21,297 bases of DNA from Veillonella sp. AM51-8BH (lineage in GTDB: Bacteria > Bacillota > Negativicutes > Veillonellales > Veillonellaceae): NCBI RefSeq assembly GCF_003463825.1, contig NZ_QSDY01000030.1, positions 1-21,297 of the forward strand, given 5' to 3'. Shown here piece after piece: positions 8,876-17,500 of this stretch. The notes beneath the pieces are model-generated. The model saw only the letters and a list, made by a program, of their open reading frames with translations, did not search any database and had not been told where the DNA came from. The translations under genes were made by a program, and so were the position numbers. Positions within the stretch are counted from its first letter, which is position 1. Each line of letters opens with the position of its first letter.

Positions 8876-8904
8876 TTGAAAAAATTAGATATAAGGAGTA
8901 TGAT
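8876..8904 (+). promoter_or_regulatory. Candidate sigma-70 promoter for the aldehyde dehydrogenase
   Basis: TTGAAA (8876-8881), a 17-nt spacer and TATGAT (8899-8904) match the consensus at five of six positions in each box. Transcription would start near 8911 and leave a 5'-UTR of about 48 nt. This reading competes with the short leader ORF that starts inside the -10 box, so both cannot be used by one transcript. Confidence 0.6.
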
Positions 8905-8947
8905 GAAATCACAGAGGAAATCTTCCTCAATCTATATTCCTACATAG
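8900..8947 (+). CDS. Possible 15-codon leader ORF before the aldehyde dehydrogenase
   Basis: AAGGAG (8893-8898) precedes two consecutive ATG codons (8900 and 8903). The frame encodes MMKSQRKSSSIYIPT, and its TAG stop (8945-8947) overlaps the aldehyde dehydrogenase ribosome site AGGAGG (8946-8951), an arrangement typical of translational coupling. It would need a transcript starting upstream of the candidate promoter at 8876-8904. The ORF is very short and could be chance. Confidence 0.25.
   Translation: MMKSQRKSSSIYIPT
8914..8928 (+). promoter_or_regulatory. Small hairpin in the aldehyde dehydrogenase 5'-UTR
   Basis: GAGGAA (8914-8919) and TTCCTC (8923-8928) pair perfectly around a 3-nt loop. 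It lies about 3 nt after the predicted transcription start and 18 nt before the ribosome site. It may protect the 5' end of the mRNA, or act with the leader ORF. Confidence 0.4.
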
Positions 8948-8958
8948 GAGGTAATGCT

Positions 8959-10443
8959 ATGAGCTTGAACCTTAAAGAACGATATGGACTTTTGATTAAT
9001 AATGAATGGGTAGCAGCATCTGACGGTGCTGAATTCAATGTATATAACCCTGCTAATGGCGAACAACTTGCTATCTGTGCAGAGGCTACGAAGGACGATG
9101 TTGATAAAGCGGTAGACGCTGCAACAGAAGCTTTCAAAACTTGGAAAAAAGTATCCCAAGTAGAACGGGCTGATTACTTGTTAAAAATTGCTGACGCTAT
9201 TGATGCGCACAAAGAGTACTTGGCACAAGTTGAAACTTATGACAATGGTAAACCAATCCGTGAAACTTTGAATGTAGATATTCCACTTGGTGCAGACCAT
9301 TTCCGATACTTTGCTGGCGTGCTTCGCTCCGAAGAAGGCTCTGCTCAAGTATTTGATGAAAATACATTGAGCCTCATCGTTCGTGAACCGATTGGCGTTG
9401 TAGGTCAAGTCGTGCCTTGGAACTTCCCATTCCTAATGGCAGCTTGGAAATTGGCACCAGCTCTTGCAGCAGGTTGTACAGTTGTAATTAAACCTTCTAG
9501 CCATACATCCCTTAGCCTTTTAGTATTAGGCGATATTTTGAAAGATATTTTACCAGCAGGCGTTGTAAACATCGTAACTGGTAAAGGTTCTAAATCTGGC
9601 CAATATATCCTTGATCATCCAGGCTTCAGCAAACTTGCTTTCACAGGCTCTACAGAAGTCGGCCTTGATGTATATAAAGCAGCATCTGAACGCTTGATTC
9701 CTGCTACATTGGAATTAGGTGGTAAATCTGCGAATATCTTCTTTGAAGATGCAAACTGGAAACAAGCTCTTGATGGGGCAATGCTCGGTATCCTCTTCAA
9801 CCAAGGCCAAGTATGCTGCGCAGGTTCCCGTATCTTCGTACAAGATACAATTTACGATAAATTTGTAGCTGAACTTTCTGCATTATTTGATAAGGTAAAA
9901 GTTGGGTTACCTTGGGAAGAATCTACACAATTAGGTTCCTTGATTTACGAAGCTCAAGTTGAGAAAGTACTTAGCTATGTAGAACTTGCTAAAGAAGAAG
10001 GTGCTCGCGTTGCAGCTGGTGGTGTACGCGTTACTGATGGTGAACTTGGTAAAGGTTGCTTCATTAGACCTACACTTATCGTAGATGCTACAAACGATAT
10101 GCGCGTAGCTCGTGAAGAAATCTTCGGCCCTGTAGCTGTTGTTATCAAATTCCACAGCGAAGAAGAAGTGATCGAACAAGCTAATGACAGCTTATACGGT
10201 CTTGGCGGTGGCGTATTTACTCAAAACCTCAACCGTGCAATCCGCGTAGCTCGAGCAATCGAAACAGGTCGTATGTGGGTAAATACATATAACTCCATTC
10301 CAGCAGGTGCACCATTTGGTGGTTACAAACAATCTGGTATCGGCCGTGAAACTCACAAAGTTATCCTTGAACACTACACTCAAATGAAAAATATCATTAT
10401 TAACTTGAGCGATAAACCATCTGGTTTCTACGACTTAGATTAA
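8959..10443 (+). CDS. NAD(P)-dependent aldehyde dehydrogenase
   Basis: This 494-residue cytosolic enzyme oxidises an aldehyde to the carboxylate. It is a full-length ALDH-superfamily member with PWNFPFLMAAWKLAPALAAG, the cofactor motif FTGSTEVG (around 229), catalytic Glu252 in LELGGK, and catalytic Cys286 in FNQGQVCCAGSR. It also has EIFGPV and the C-terminal PFGGYKQSGIGRE. The Cys-Cys pair and the region around it resemble the AcoD/ExaC-like acetaldehyde group, but the substrate cannot be fixed from sequence. The start is supported by AGGAGG (8946-8951) and lies behind a near-consensus promoter. A textbook terminator follows at once, so it is a single-gene transcription unit. Its terminator region is duplicated 2.1 kb downstream. 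Confidence 0.94.
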   Translation: MSLNLKERYGLLINNEWVAASDGAEFNVYNPANGEQLAICAEATKDDVDKAVDAATEAFKTWKKVSQVERADYLLKIADAIDAHKEYLAQVETYDNGKPIRETLNVDIPLGADHFRYFAGVLRSEEGSAQVFDENTLSLIVREPIGVVGQVVPWNFPFLMAAWKLAPALAAGCTVVIKPSSHTSLSLLVLGDILKDILPAGVVNIVTGKGSKSGQYILDHPGFSKLAFTGSTEVGLDVYKAASERLIPATLELGGKSANIFFEDANWKQALDGAMLGILFNQGQVCCAGSRIFVQDTIYDKFVAELSALFDKVKVGLPWEESTQLGSLIYEAQVEKVLSYVELAKEEGARVAAGGVRVTDGELGKGCFIRPTLIVDATNDMRVAREEIFGPVAVVIKFHSEEEVIEQANDSLYGLGGGVFTQNLNRAIRVARAIETGRMWVNTYNSIPAGAPFGGYKQSGIGRETHKVILEHYTQMKNIIINLSDKPSGFYDLD

Positions 10444-10498
10444 TACTATATAACTCTCCAATAAACTATAACAAAGAGGCACCTCGAAGAAGGTGCCT
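10438..10498 (+). repeat. 61-bp direct repeat, copy A (aldehyde dehydrogenase stop and terminator)
   Basis: This copy covers the last codon and stop of the aldehyde dehydrogenase and its terminator stem. It aligns without gaps to 12551-12611 with 52 of 61 bases identical, including the run CTCCAATAAACTATAAC and both hairpin arms. The two copies bracket the SUMF-like and lipoprotein genes. Confidence 0.85.
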
Positions 10499-10503
10499 TT
10501 TTT
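10477..10503 (+). terminator. Intrinsic terminator of the aldehyde dehydrogenase gene
   Basis: AGGCACCT (10477-10484) pairs with AGGTGCCT (10491-10498) around a 6-nt loop and is followed directly by a run of Ts to 10503. It begins 33 nt after the stop codon. Confidence 0.95.
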
Positions 10504-10543
10504 GTGCTTAACAATGGCTTATTATCCGTGAAAGAATACGGTA

Positions 10544-10552
10544 TGCTATAAT
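10544..10552 (+). promoter_or_regulatory. Extended -10 promoter for the SUMF-like gene
   Basis: TGCTATAAT gives a perfect TATAAT (10547-10552) with the TG extension one base upstream. No good -35 lies 16-18 nt upstream (ATCCGT), which is tolerated by extended -10 promoters. The 5'-UTR would be about 125 nt. Confidence 0.55.
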
Positions 10553-10684
10553 TGTAGCCATATAAAATCGTATTGTTTAGAGAGGGCCATTAGAAAATCA
10601 AACCCTAAGGCAATACTTAAACAAATAGAGTAAATGCATAGCGAAGAATATTTGTACTAGATAAAAATAAGGAGTATCAAATTA

Positions 10685-11754
10685 ATGAATCCTATTCCCA
10701 TCAAAAAATTGTATAATCCTCAATATGATTTGTTATCTACTAGCGATAGAATGGAATTATTAAATAAGATTGGAAAAATATATAATTTAGAATTAATATG
10801 CTTTAAAGAATTTACTGCCTTTGGAAAATCCACATATACGGCAGTATATCGTTCACATGATGGTATAGAATTTGTATTTGTTCCTGGAGATACTGTTACG
10901 TTAGGATTTGATTTTAAAAATAAACCATTTCAGGATATTTTTAATGATGAAAATTTAGCGGAGCTTGCCTATCCATTTGTCGAGGGATATGAAGAGGAAA
11001 TCTATAGTGAAGACGATGTTCAAACTAAGATTAGGGAAACACTAGAAGATGAAGAGGTACTATCCAACATAGAAACGTATTTTAAACATAATTTTACTCA
11101 AGAAGATGAGTTTGTAATCCATCCATTATTGGTACAAAAAGAGTATAGTGAAACTTGTTGGATACCTATTTCAGATGAGACACTCAGACAAAATAAAGAG
11201 TGGCAACAGATGATAAAAAAAGCCGAGGAAAAAGGTGTTTCTGAAGTGATGGTGCACAACACTGTTTGTTTATATAAAACAGACGATAGCAATTGGTGTG
11301 GCAAACTTTATGAAGAAACAACATTTAAGAAACTTTTACAGGATATAAAAGATAATAGATATTCTCTGCCTACACAAAGAGAGTGGGAGTATTTAGCTGG
11401 CAAGGGGTGTAGAACTATCTTTCCATGGGGAAACAATATAGATTTCTCTATGAATTTAAAGCATATGGAATGGATGGATAATGATGGAGATTATACGTTA
11501 GAAAAAGAAAACTTTTTGGCCTTGTTATAGGTGACGATCCGTATTGTAGAGAAATTGTATATGATAATGATGTGTTTTCCTATAAAGGTGGAGATGGTGG
11601 CCGCAATATATGTGGAGGATTAGGTGTTGTGTGGGGATATCTTCCTATTTCACCATATTTTCAAGATAGAGAAGTAGGAATGGGTGATTATATAAATGGT
11701 GAATATGATTTCTTTAGGAGAATTATAAGGATTGTTGATGATAGTGGGAAATGA
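10685..11754 (+). pseudogene. SUMF1/formylglycine-generating-enzyme-like protein, frameshifted
   Basis: The reading frame from 10685 stops at 11530 (281 codons). The protein clearly continues in another frame to 11754 (FGLVIGDDPY onward, ending DDSGK). Adding one T to the T5 run near 11511-11515 (a T6) would join the halves into about 356 residues. FGE-sulfatase landmarks are DGIEFVFVPGDTVTLGF (about 60-76), and LPTQREWEYLAGKG followed by TIFPWGN in the C-terminal half. After the shift come GGDGGRN and a short C-terminus ending FFRRIIRIV. The catalytic cysteine pair and the usual RGGSW/GFR ending are not recognisable, so it may never have been a true formylglycine-generating enzyme. The start has AAGGAG (10670-10675) 9 nt upstream. 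A decayed gene, a slippery homopolymer, programmed frameshifting or a sequencing error would all explain the break. Confidence 0.75.
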
Positions 11755-11806
11755 TGTTACATATAATATTTCTAGAATATCAAATGGCAATATCGTTTCA
11801 TAAATG

Positions 11807-11837
11807 AAAGAGGTGCTCCTTAGGAGGCACCTCTTTT
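11807..11837. terminator. Terminator between the SUMF-like gene and the lipoprotein gene
   Basis: AAAGAGGTGCTCC (11807-11819) pairs with GGAGGCACCTCTTT (11823-11836), with one bulged G and a TTA loop. A T-run follows on the plus strand, and the A-run before it serves the minus-strand gene. It carries the same AGGCACCTC core as the hairpins at 10477 and 12587. Confidence 0.9.
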
Positions 11838-11903
11838 ATCAATATTGAGATAAACGGAATATTCTTCTATACTCTTCAGGTGAATCAGAACCATCAGACG
11901 GTT

Positions 11904-12413
11904 TTATAATGACCCTAATAAATATCCTTCTTTGAAGTCTGGATAGGTGTTAGCATATTCTTTGCAGAATTGATCCATACGATTGTAAAAACTTTCTACA
12001 TCTTGGTTTTGTATAGCTGAATAAGGGATAGGCATTTCAATATACAAGGTAGATGTGTCATATGTAGCATAGGATAACTCCTCTGCTGTTAAATGGTTTT
12101 TCATTAATGGAAATGCAGTTATCAACGGAATGTTGGTTATTAGTATTCGCTCAACTTGTGGTACAACTGGTGCCGAGGTGTGCATGACTTCAGATATTTC
12201 AATGGGCATTTGAGGATACTTGTCAAAGGTGACTTGCCATCTATTGTTTCTTTGTGCCTCCAACTGATATGTTAGATTAGGATAATCCTTGTTTATATAT
12301 TGTTGAACTTCCTCTTGGCTGTAATGTGAGAGAAGATGACAACCCGTTGTTAGTATGAGGGATAGTACAATCAACGGTAGTAATAAAAATCTTTTAAGAG
12401 TAAATGGTTTCAT
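11904..12413 (-). CDS. Small predicted lipoprotein of unknown function
   Basis: The protein has 169 residues. The N-terminus is a lipoprotein signal: basic MKPFTLKR, a hydrophobic stretch, then the lipobox LTTGC with acylated Cys25. The mature part of about 145 residues is soluble, with YINKDYPNLTYQLEAQRNN near the start and two Cys in total after processing (Cys25 and one in DQFCKEYANTYPDF). I do not recognise the family. It resembles other Negativicute envelope lipoproteins only in general form. The start is supported by AAAGGA on the minus strand (12420-12425). It faces the SUMF-like gene tail to tail and lies inside the repeat-flanked segment, so it may be cargo of that insertion. A minus-strand TATAAT lies at 12517-12522 without a clear -35. 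Confidence 0.8.
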   Translation of the reverse strand: MKPFTLKRFLLLPLIVLSLILTTGCHLLSHYSQEEVQQYINKDYPNLTYQLEAQRNNRWQVTFDKYPQMPIEISEVMHTSAPVVPQVERILITNIPLITAFPLMKNHLTAEELSYATYDTSTLYIEMPIPYSAIQNQDVESFYNRMDQFCKEYANTYPDFKEGYLLGSL

Positions 12414-12550
12414 TGGTATTCCTTTTATAATGCTTTTGAAAGTTCATTAAATCGTAATTGCTTAACAGGCATTGCTTAATTATTGACGGTATTTTGAAGT
12501 ATATTCTTTTAATTATATTATACCTAAAACATATTTTTACTTATATAGTT

Positions 12551-12611
12551 GATTAATACCATACAATTCTCCAATAAACTATAACGACTAGGCACCTCAA
12601 ATGAGGTGCCT
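12551..12611 (+). repeat. 61-bp direct repeat, copy B
   Basis: This is an ungapped match to 10438-10498 (52/61 identical), 2113 bp downstream and in the same orientation. In this copy no gene precedes the repeat on the plus strand, so the stop codon and terminator it carries have lost their gene. Copy A sits naturally behind the aldehyde dehydrogenase. Confidence 0.85.
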
Positions 12612-12616
12612 AGTTT
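12587..12616. terminator. Orphan terminator-like hairpin in repeat copy B
   Basis: ACTAGGCACCTC (12587-12598) pairs perfectly with GAGGTGCCTAGT (12603-12614) around the loop AAAT. Only three Ts follow. No plus-strand gene lies close upstream. It may insulate tpsB from readthrough or be a leftover of duplication. Confidence 0.65.
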
Positions 12617-12683
12617 GCATTGTAAGGCTATTTTAAGTTTGTTGTGTAGTAGTCTTTAAGTGCTTTAAAAGGAGATTGTATAT

Positions 12684-12712
12684 TTGATATTTATTAAATA
12701 CTTTTTTATAAT
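12684..12712 (+). promoter_or_regulatory. Candidate promoter P1 for tpsB-tpsA
   Basis: TTGATA (12684-12689), a 17-nt spacer and a perfect TATAAT (12707-12712) form a near-consensus sigma-70 promoter, about 96 nt upstream of the tpsB start. Confidence 0.6.
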
Positions 12713-12749
12713 AAGTGTAAATAAAATATAAAAAATATTTAATATTTTA

Positions 12750-12779
12750 TTGCAAAAAAAATAGAATTTAATATATAAT
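12750..12779 (+). promoter_or_regulatory. Candidate promoter P2 for tpsB-tpsA, with an A8 tract
   Basis: TTGCAA (12750-12755) and TATAAT (12774-12779) are 18 nt apart. An uninterrupted run of eight As (12754-12761) starts at the end of the -35 and fills the first part of the spacer. The start point would be close to 12787, just before the ribosome site. Confidence 0.5.
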
Positions 12780-12807
12780 TTACCTTATAAAGAAAGGAGA
12801 GGAATTA

Positions 12808-14505
12808 ATGAGAGTTGTATGCATTGCAGCAGGTTGTGTTGGCTTGCTAACCACATTAGGTACGATGCCTACTATTGCGGCTGAAGTATCAAACCCATTT
12901 ATACAACAAGAAGCGGCCCGAGCCGATGCTTCATTACGCCAACGTGCAGAAGCACCAATGACTGGGGCCGCTTTGCCGCGTTCAGAATCTGGCTATACAG
13001 GTTTAGATAAGGCGCCTATGAAGGCTTTACCTAAGGAAAGTGTATCGTTTCCTATTGAGCATATTGTAGTGACTTCTGCAGAACCAGTACTACAAAAGTA
13101 CAAAAATCGATTGCAGGTCTATAATCATAATCGCATTGGGACAGAAGGCATTCAGTTTTTACAAAAGGAATTACAAGAGCAACTTTTATCTGATGGGTAC
13201 ATTACAAGTCAAGTAGTTGTGCCAAATCAAGATTTACAGTCTGGTACACTCACTTTTGAAATTATGCCTGGTTATGTAGAGGATATTGTTCTTACAAATC
13301 CTAAAGCACGTACTAATTGGCGAAGTGCTTTTCCTGTCAGACCTGGTTATGTATTACGGCGTCAAGCTCTTGAGCAAGGGATTGACCAAATGCGTAATGT
13401 ACCTGGTCAAGATATTAAAATGACCATAGAGCCAGGGACAAAACCGTTACATTCTATTGTTAAACTTACAGTTGAGCAAAAAGGTTTTGTACACGGATCT
13501 TTGATGTTAGATAATTCTGGAAATAAATCAACAGGGACGTATCAAGGGGCTGTATTTTTATCTTTCAGTCAATTGGCAGGACTCAATGACGTATTAACTA
13601 CCAGCTTTACAAAAGACATTAGTCGTCATGATGATGGACATGGATCAAAACAATATGCGGTTAGCTATTCCGTTCCTGATGGGAACCGTACATATCGTCT
13701 TTCGACATATAAGTATAGCTATAATCAATTAGTATTCATGCCAAATGCGTTTCGTTCTTCTGGCACTACGCAAGGTACAGAATTTGCAGTAGAGCAAGTA
13801 TTAAATAGAACCAGTCGCTCTAAGACTTCGGCTGTAGCTAAAGTCATTCATAAGGAGCGTCATAATTATTTAGATGATGTAGAGCTTGGTGTACAAGAGC
13901 AACATACAACAGCTGTTGAAGTTGGTTTATCTCATCGTCAATATAGTGGGAATACTGTATCCGATGTTTATCTATTCTATCGACAAGGTATTAATGGATT
14001 GGGTGCTCAAGTACGGAGTTGGGAAGGCTTGTCAGATAATCCTACTACACTATATAAAATGGCAGGCTTAGAAGGTCAAGTTCAAACCGGTGTTCGTATG
14101 GGCCATAAGCAAGGTACATATACGATGCGTTTTAGAAGCCAGTTCACAGATCAACGCTTATTTGGTACTGAACAATTTAGTATTGGTGGTCGTTATTCTG
14201 TACGAGGCTTTAGCGGAGAAGAAACATTAAGAGGCGACTCTGGCTATTACGTACAAAACGAGTGGGCGTTACCATTTAGAAAACAACAAATTACTCCATA
14301 TGTGGGTATAGATATTGGCCATGTATGGGGACCATCTACAGAAACGCAATTAGGTAATACCTTAATTGGTGGTGTACTTGGTGTACGTGGTATGGTTGGT
14401 GACGATGTAAACTATGATGTATCATTAGGAACACCAATTAAGAAACCAGAAGGTTTTGATACAGATACGCGTGTGTGGGCCTTTAGAGGTAGCTATCAAT
14501 TTTAA
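12808..14505 (+). CDS. Two-partner secretion outer-membrane transporter (TpsB/ShlB/CdiB-like)
   Basis: This 565-residue member of the Omp85 superfamily secretes the neighbouring TpsA exoprotein across the outer membrane. It has a signal peptide with probable cleavage after IAA (residue 25) and an N-terminal linker. Two POTRA domains follow at about 70-220 (FPIEHIVVTSAEPV; QSGTLTFEIMPGYVEDIV). A 16-strand ShlB/FhaC-type barrel then carries the hallmark VRGF (465-468) in the L6 region, LRGDSGYYVQNEWALPF, and a C-terminal aromatic end, RGSYQF. The length matches FhaC/CdiB. The start is supported by AGAAAGGAGAGG immediately upstream. It is first in an operon with tpsA 65 nt downstream, and two candidate promoters precede it. 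Confidence 0.95.
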   Translation: MRVVCIAAGCVGLLTTLGTMPTIAAEVSNPFIQQEAARADASLRQRAEAPMTGAALPRSESGYTGLDKAPMKALPKESVSFPIEHIVVTSAEPVLQKYKNRLQVYNHNRIGTEGIQFLQKELQEQLLSDGYITSQVVVPNQDLQSGTLTFEIMPGYVEDIVLTNPKARTNWRSAFPVRPGYVLRRQALEQGIDQMRNVPGQDIKMTIEPGTKPLHSIVKLTVEQKGFVHGSLMLDNSGNKSTGTYQGAVFLSFSQLAGLNDVLTTSFTKDISRHDDGHGSKQYAVSYSVPDGNRTYRLSTYKYSYNQLVFMPNAFRSSGTTQGTEFAVEQVLNRTSRSKTSAVAKVIHKERHNYLDDVELGVQEQHTTAVEVGLSHRQYSGNTVSDVYLFYRQGINGLGAQVRSWEGLSDNPTTLYKMAGLEGQVQTGVRMGHKQGTYTMRFRSQFTDQRLFGTEQFSIGGRYSVRGFSGEETLRGDSGYYVQNEWALPFRKQQITPYVGIDIGHVWGPSTETQLGNTLIGGVLGVRGMVGDDVNYDVSLGTPIKKPEGFDTDTRVWAFRGSYQF

Positions 14506-14570
14506 GTGTTGTAATCTAGTGCAGCCATACAATTAAATTGTGAATGTTAGTACTAGAAAAGGAGAGTAAT

Positions 14571-17500
14571 ATGAATATAAGAAAGCATACGGCAATGGCT
14601 ATCTTTGCTGCATTGTTAGCGACTAACTCTGCACCATGGATTCCTATGGCCCTTGCTAATCCTGTTGTACCTGATCAAGGTAAATTAGGACCCAAAATAG
14701 AAGAAGCTAGAAATGGCATGACTGTCGTTAATATTAATACACCTAATGATAAAGGGTTATCACATAACCAATATAATGCATTCAATGTAGACGAAAAGGG
14801 TCTTATTTTAAATAATGCGAATCGCCCTGTGAATACAGAGCTCGCAGGATATATTATGGGAAATCCTAACTTAGTGGGCCCTACAGCCAATACTATTTTG
14901 AATGAAGTAACTGGCACAAGCTCTACATCCATGAATGGTGCTCTTGAAGTAGCTGGGGATAAGGCACATGTTATCGTTGCCAACCCTAATGGTATTTCTG
15001 TTAATAATGGCACATTTATTAATGCAAGTAGCGCTACACTTACAACGGGTAATCCAATGATTAATAACGGTAGTGTTACAGGCTATAACGTACAAAAAGG
15101 TGCTATTACAGTCGGCGAAAAAGGTCTTAATGCCTCTAAAACGGCACGGACAGATATGCTTGCTGAGGCTGTAAAGCTCAATGGTAAAGTTTGGGCTCAA
15201 GATGCTCAAGTTGTAACGGGTAAGAATGATATTTCCGTAGATGCTACTGGTAAAGTTACGAATACTCATAAAACTGGTGAATCAAGTCAAGTCGGCCTTG
15301 ATGTAGCTGCTATTGGTGGGATGTATGCTAATAGTATGTACTTAGTGGGTACCAATGACGGCTTTGGGGTTAATAACCAAGGCGTATTGTCTGCACAAAA
15401 CAAACTAACCATAGATAGTACTGGTAAGTTGCAAAATACAGGTACGATAGCTGCTACAGATGCCAATATTACAACCCAAAGTCTAGAGCAGATGAATAAG
15501 GGTAAACTTTATGTAGATACAGCAAAGATTACTACTGACTCTGTAATACAAACTGGTAATGCTACGACTAAAGAAGCACCTGTTATGATTGCCCAAAAAG
15601 ATTTGTCTATAGCAACAAAATCTATTGTTAATACAGATGGTAGTGTAATCAAAGCAGAAGGTAAATTACAGCTTGGTAAAACGATGGATGAGAAAGGTAC
15701 AGTGTCCGGTAAAATGGATAGTGTAGTAAATACTGCATCAACCATTGAGTTTGGTCAAGGTGGAGCTTTACTTGCGAAATCTGTAGATAATAAAAATGGT
15801 GGTATTACCCTTAAGCGTGTAGCTGTAGAGGGAAAAGAGCATGTCAAAAACGAAGTAGCTCCATCTGGTAGCATTAAGCGTTATCAATTGTCTGAAGAAC
15901 GAATTTATGGACATGATGATGAAATTCCAAAAGATAAAGTAGTGGTACACTCTTCTGAGAATCTCCAACTTTCCATAAATGGTAAACATCATGATAGTTG
16001 GACTAAGTATGAATATGACCGTACACGTGAGGAAGATGTAGTAGATACATCTAATCCTGGACGAATTATTTCTGGCGGTAATTTACATGTGGATGTAGAT
16101 CATATGGTGAATGAATCTAGTCAAATTAGTGCTGCTGGCGATATTACTGGTACTGTAGGTCATTATGAGCAAAGTAATCCTAAAGGTAATGAATATATTA
16201 CTGAAGAGGGCACAGCTACAAGTTATAGCCGCCATCATAAAAAAGGGTGGGATACTACCAATATTCGTGAAGCGAAGTATAAGAATACTAAGGTGAATCC
16301 TAAAGATGTACCTGTTGCCGTATATGGCGGTCATGTAGAAAATAGTAAAAGTGATACCACAGTAGATGCATCTCTATTAAATAGTATGAGTCAGTTATCG
16401 ACGAATCCTAATACTACCTATGTGATTGAAACCGATCCAAACTTTACAAATCGTCGCAACTTCTTATCTTCTGATTACGTATTATCTCGCCTTAAATTAG
16501 ACCCTATGAATATACAAAAACGTTTGGGTGATGGCTACTATGAGCAGCAACTCGTTATGCAAGAGATTATGCGTCAAACCGGTAAAAGTAGACTTCAATC
16601 TGGTCTTTCCGCAGAAGAACAATATCGCCAGTTGATGGATGCAGGGATTAGTGTAACAAAATCTCAATCCATTGTGTTAGGTCGAGGATTAACAGAGTCT
16701 GAGCAAAAGAATCTTAAAGAAGATGTAGTACTCCTAGTTAGTAAGTCTGTTGTATTACCAAATGGCAAAACTGAAACTGTGCTAGTACCTACTTTATATT
16801 TAGCACCAACCACGAAACGAGTAGAAGGTGGTGCTAATTTACAAGCCCAATCCATTAACCTATCTGTTGATACTATGCATAATAGTGGTAGTATTGTAGC
16901 GGATAAGGATGTAACTCTTACTGGTAACTCTATTCACAATGATAATGGTCTTATTAAAGGTAATACGGCTACGGTTATAGCGAATGACGAAGTTCGTAAT
17001 ACACAAGGCACTATTATGGGCAATGATACAGTCTCTGTGTATGCTAAGAAAGACGTTATTAATGAAGGTGGCACCATTACACAAACTAATGCAGCTGGCT
17101 CTACAAAGGTTAGTGCGGGGCGCGATGTAATTAATAAAGGCGTACAGTATGAGGCCGGTAATAGCAAGGTTGAGTGGAACAGTAGCAACAACCGTCGTGA
17201 AACGATTACGGGTGTAGATCAAGGCCATATTGGTGGTGCTGGTCAAACAACAGTAGTAGCAGGCCGAGATGTATCTATGGAGGCAGGTATTGTCGCCTCT
17301 GATGTGAATACAACTGTTACGGCAGGTCGCAATGTAACGATGAAAGCAATGAATGCTACACATGAGCTTGAAGAACATCGTTTTGATAAAGGTAAATCTG
17401 GTGGTGGACATTCTAAAACGACTGAGTCTCATGATCTTGTGAAAGTACAATCATCTGTTGGTAGTAGCATTGAAGGCAAGAACGTTTCCGTTGTAGCCTC

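Larger units (their letters stand above)
12414..12807. other. 394-bp intergenic region between divergent lipoprotein and tpsB genes
   Basis: From left to right it holds the upstream region of the lipoprotein gene, repeat copy B with an orphan hairpin (12551-12616), and two candidate promoters for the two-partner secretion genes. The stretch 12680-12785 is extremely AT-rich. No protein-coding gene or RNA gene was seen. Confidence 0.7.

Noticed and set aside
10438..12611. Insertion sequence or transposon bounded by the 61-bp repeats
   Set aside because: No transposase or integrase is encoded between them, the repeats are direct and contain a terminator rather than transposon ends, and no target-site duplication was seen.
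14544..14570. Upstream in-frame ATG as start of the exoprotein
   Set aside because: It has no ribosome binding site and adds nine residues before a good signal peptide. The ATG at 14571 has AAAAGGAG at proper spacing.
16860..17450. Long minus-strand open frame (196 codons) opposite the exoprotein gene
   Set aside because: It is Cys/Ile/Thr-rich with no domain-like pattern, has no ribosome site, and is explained by codon bias of the plus-strand gene.
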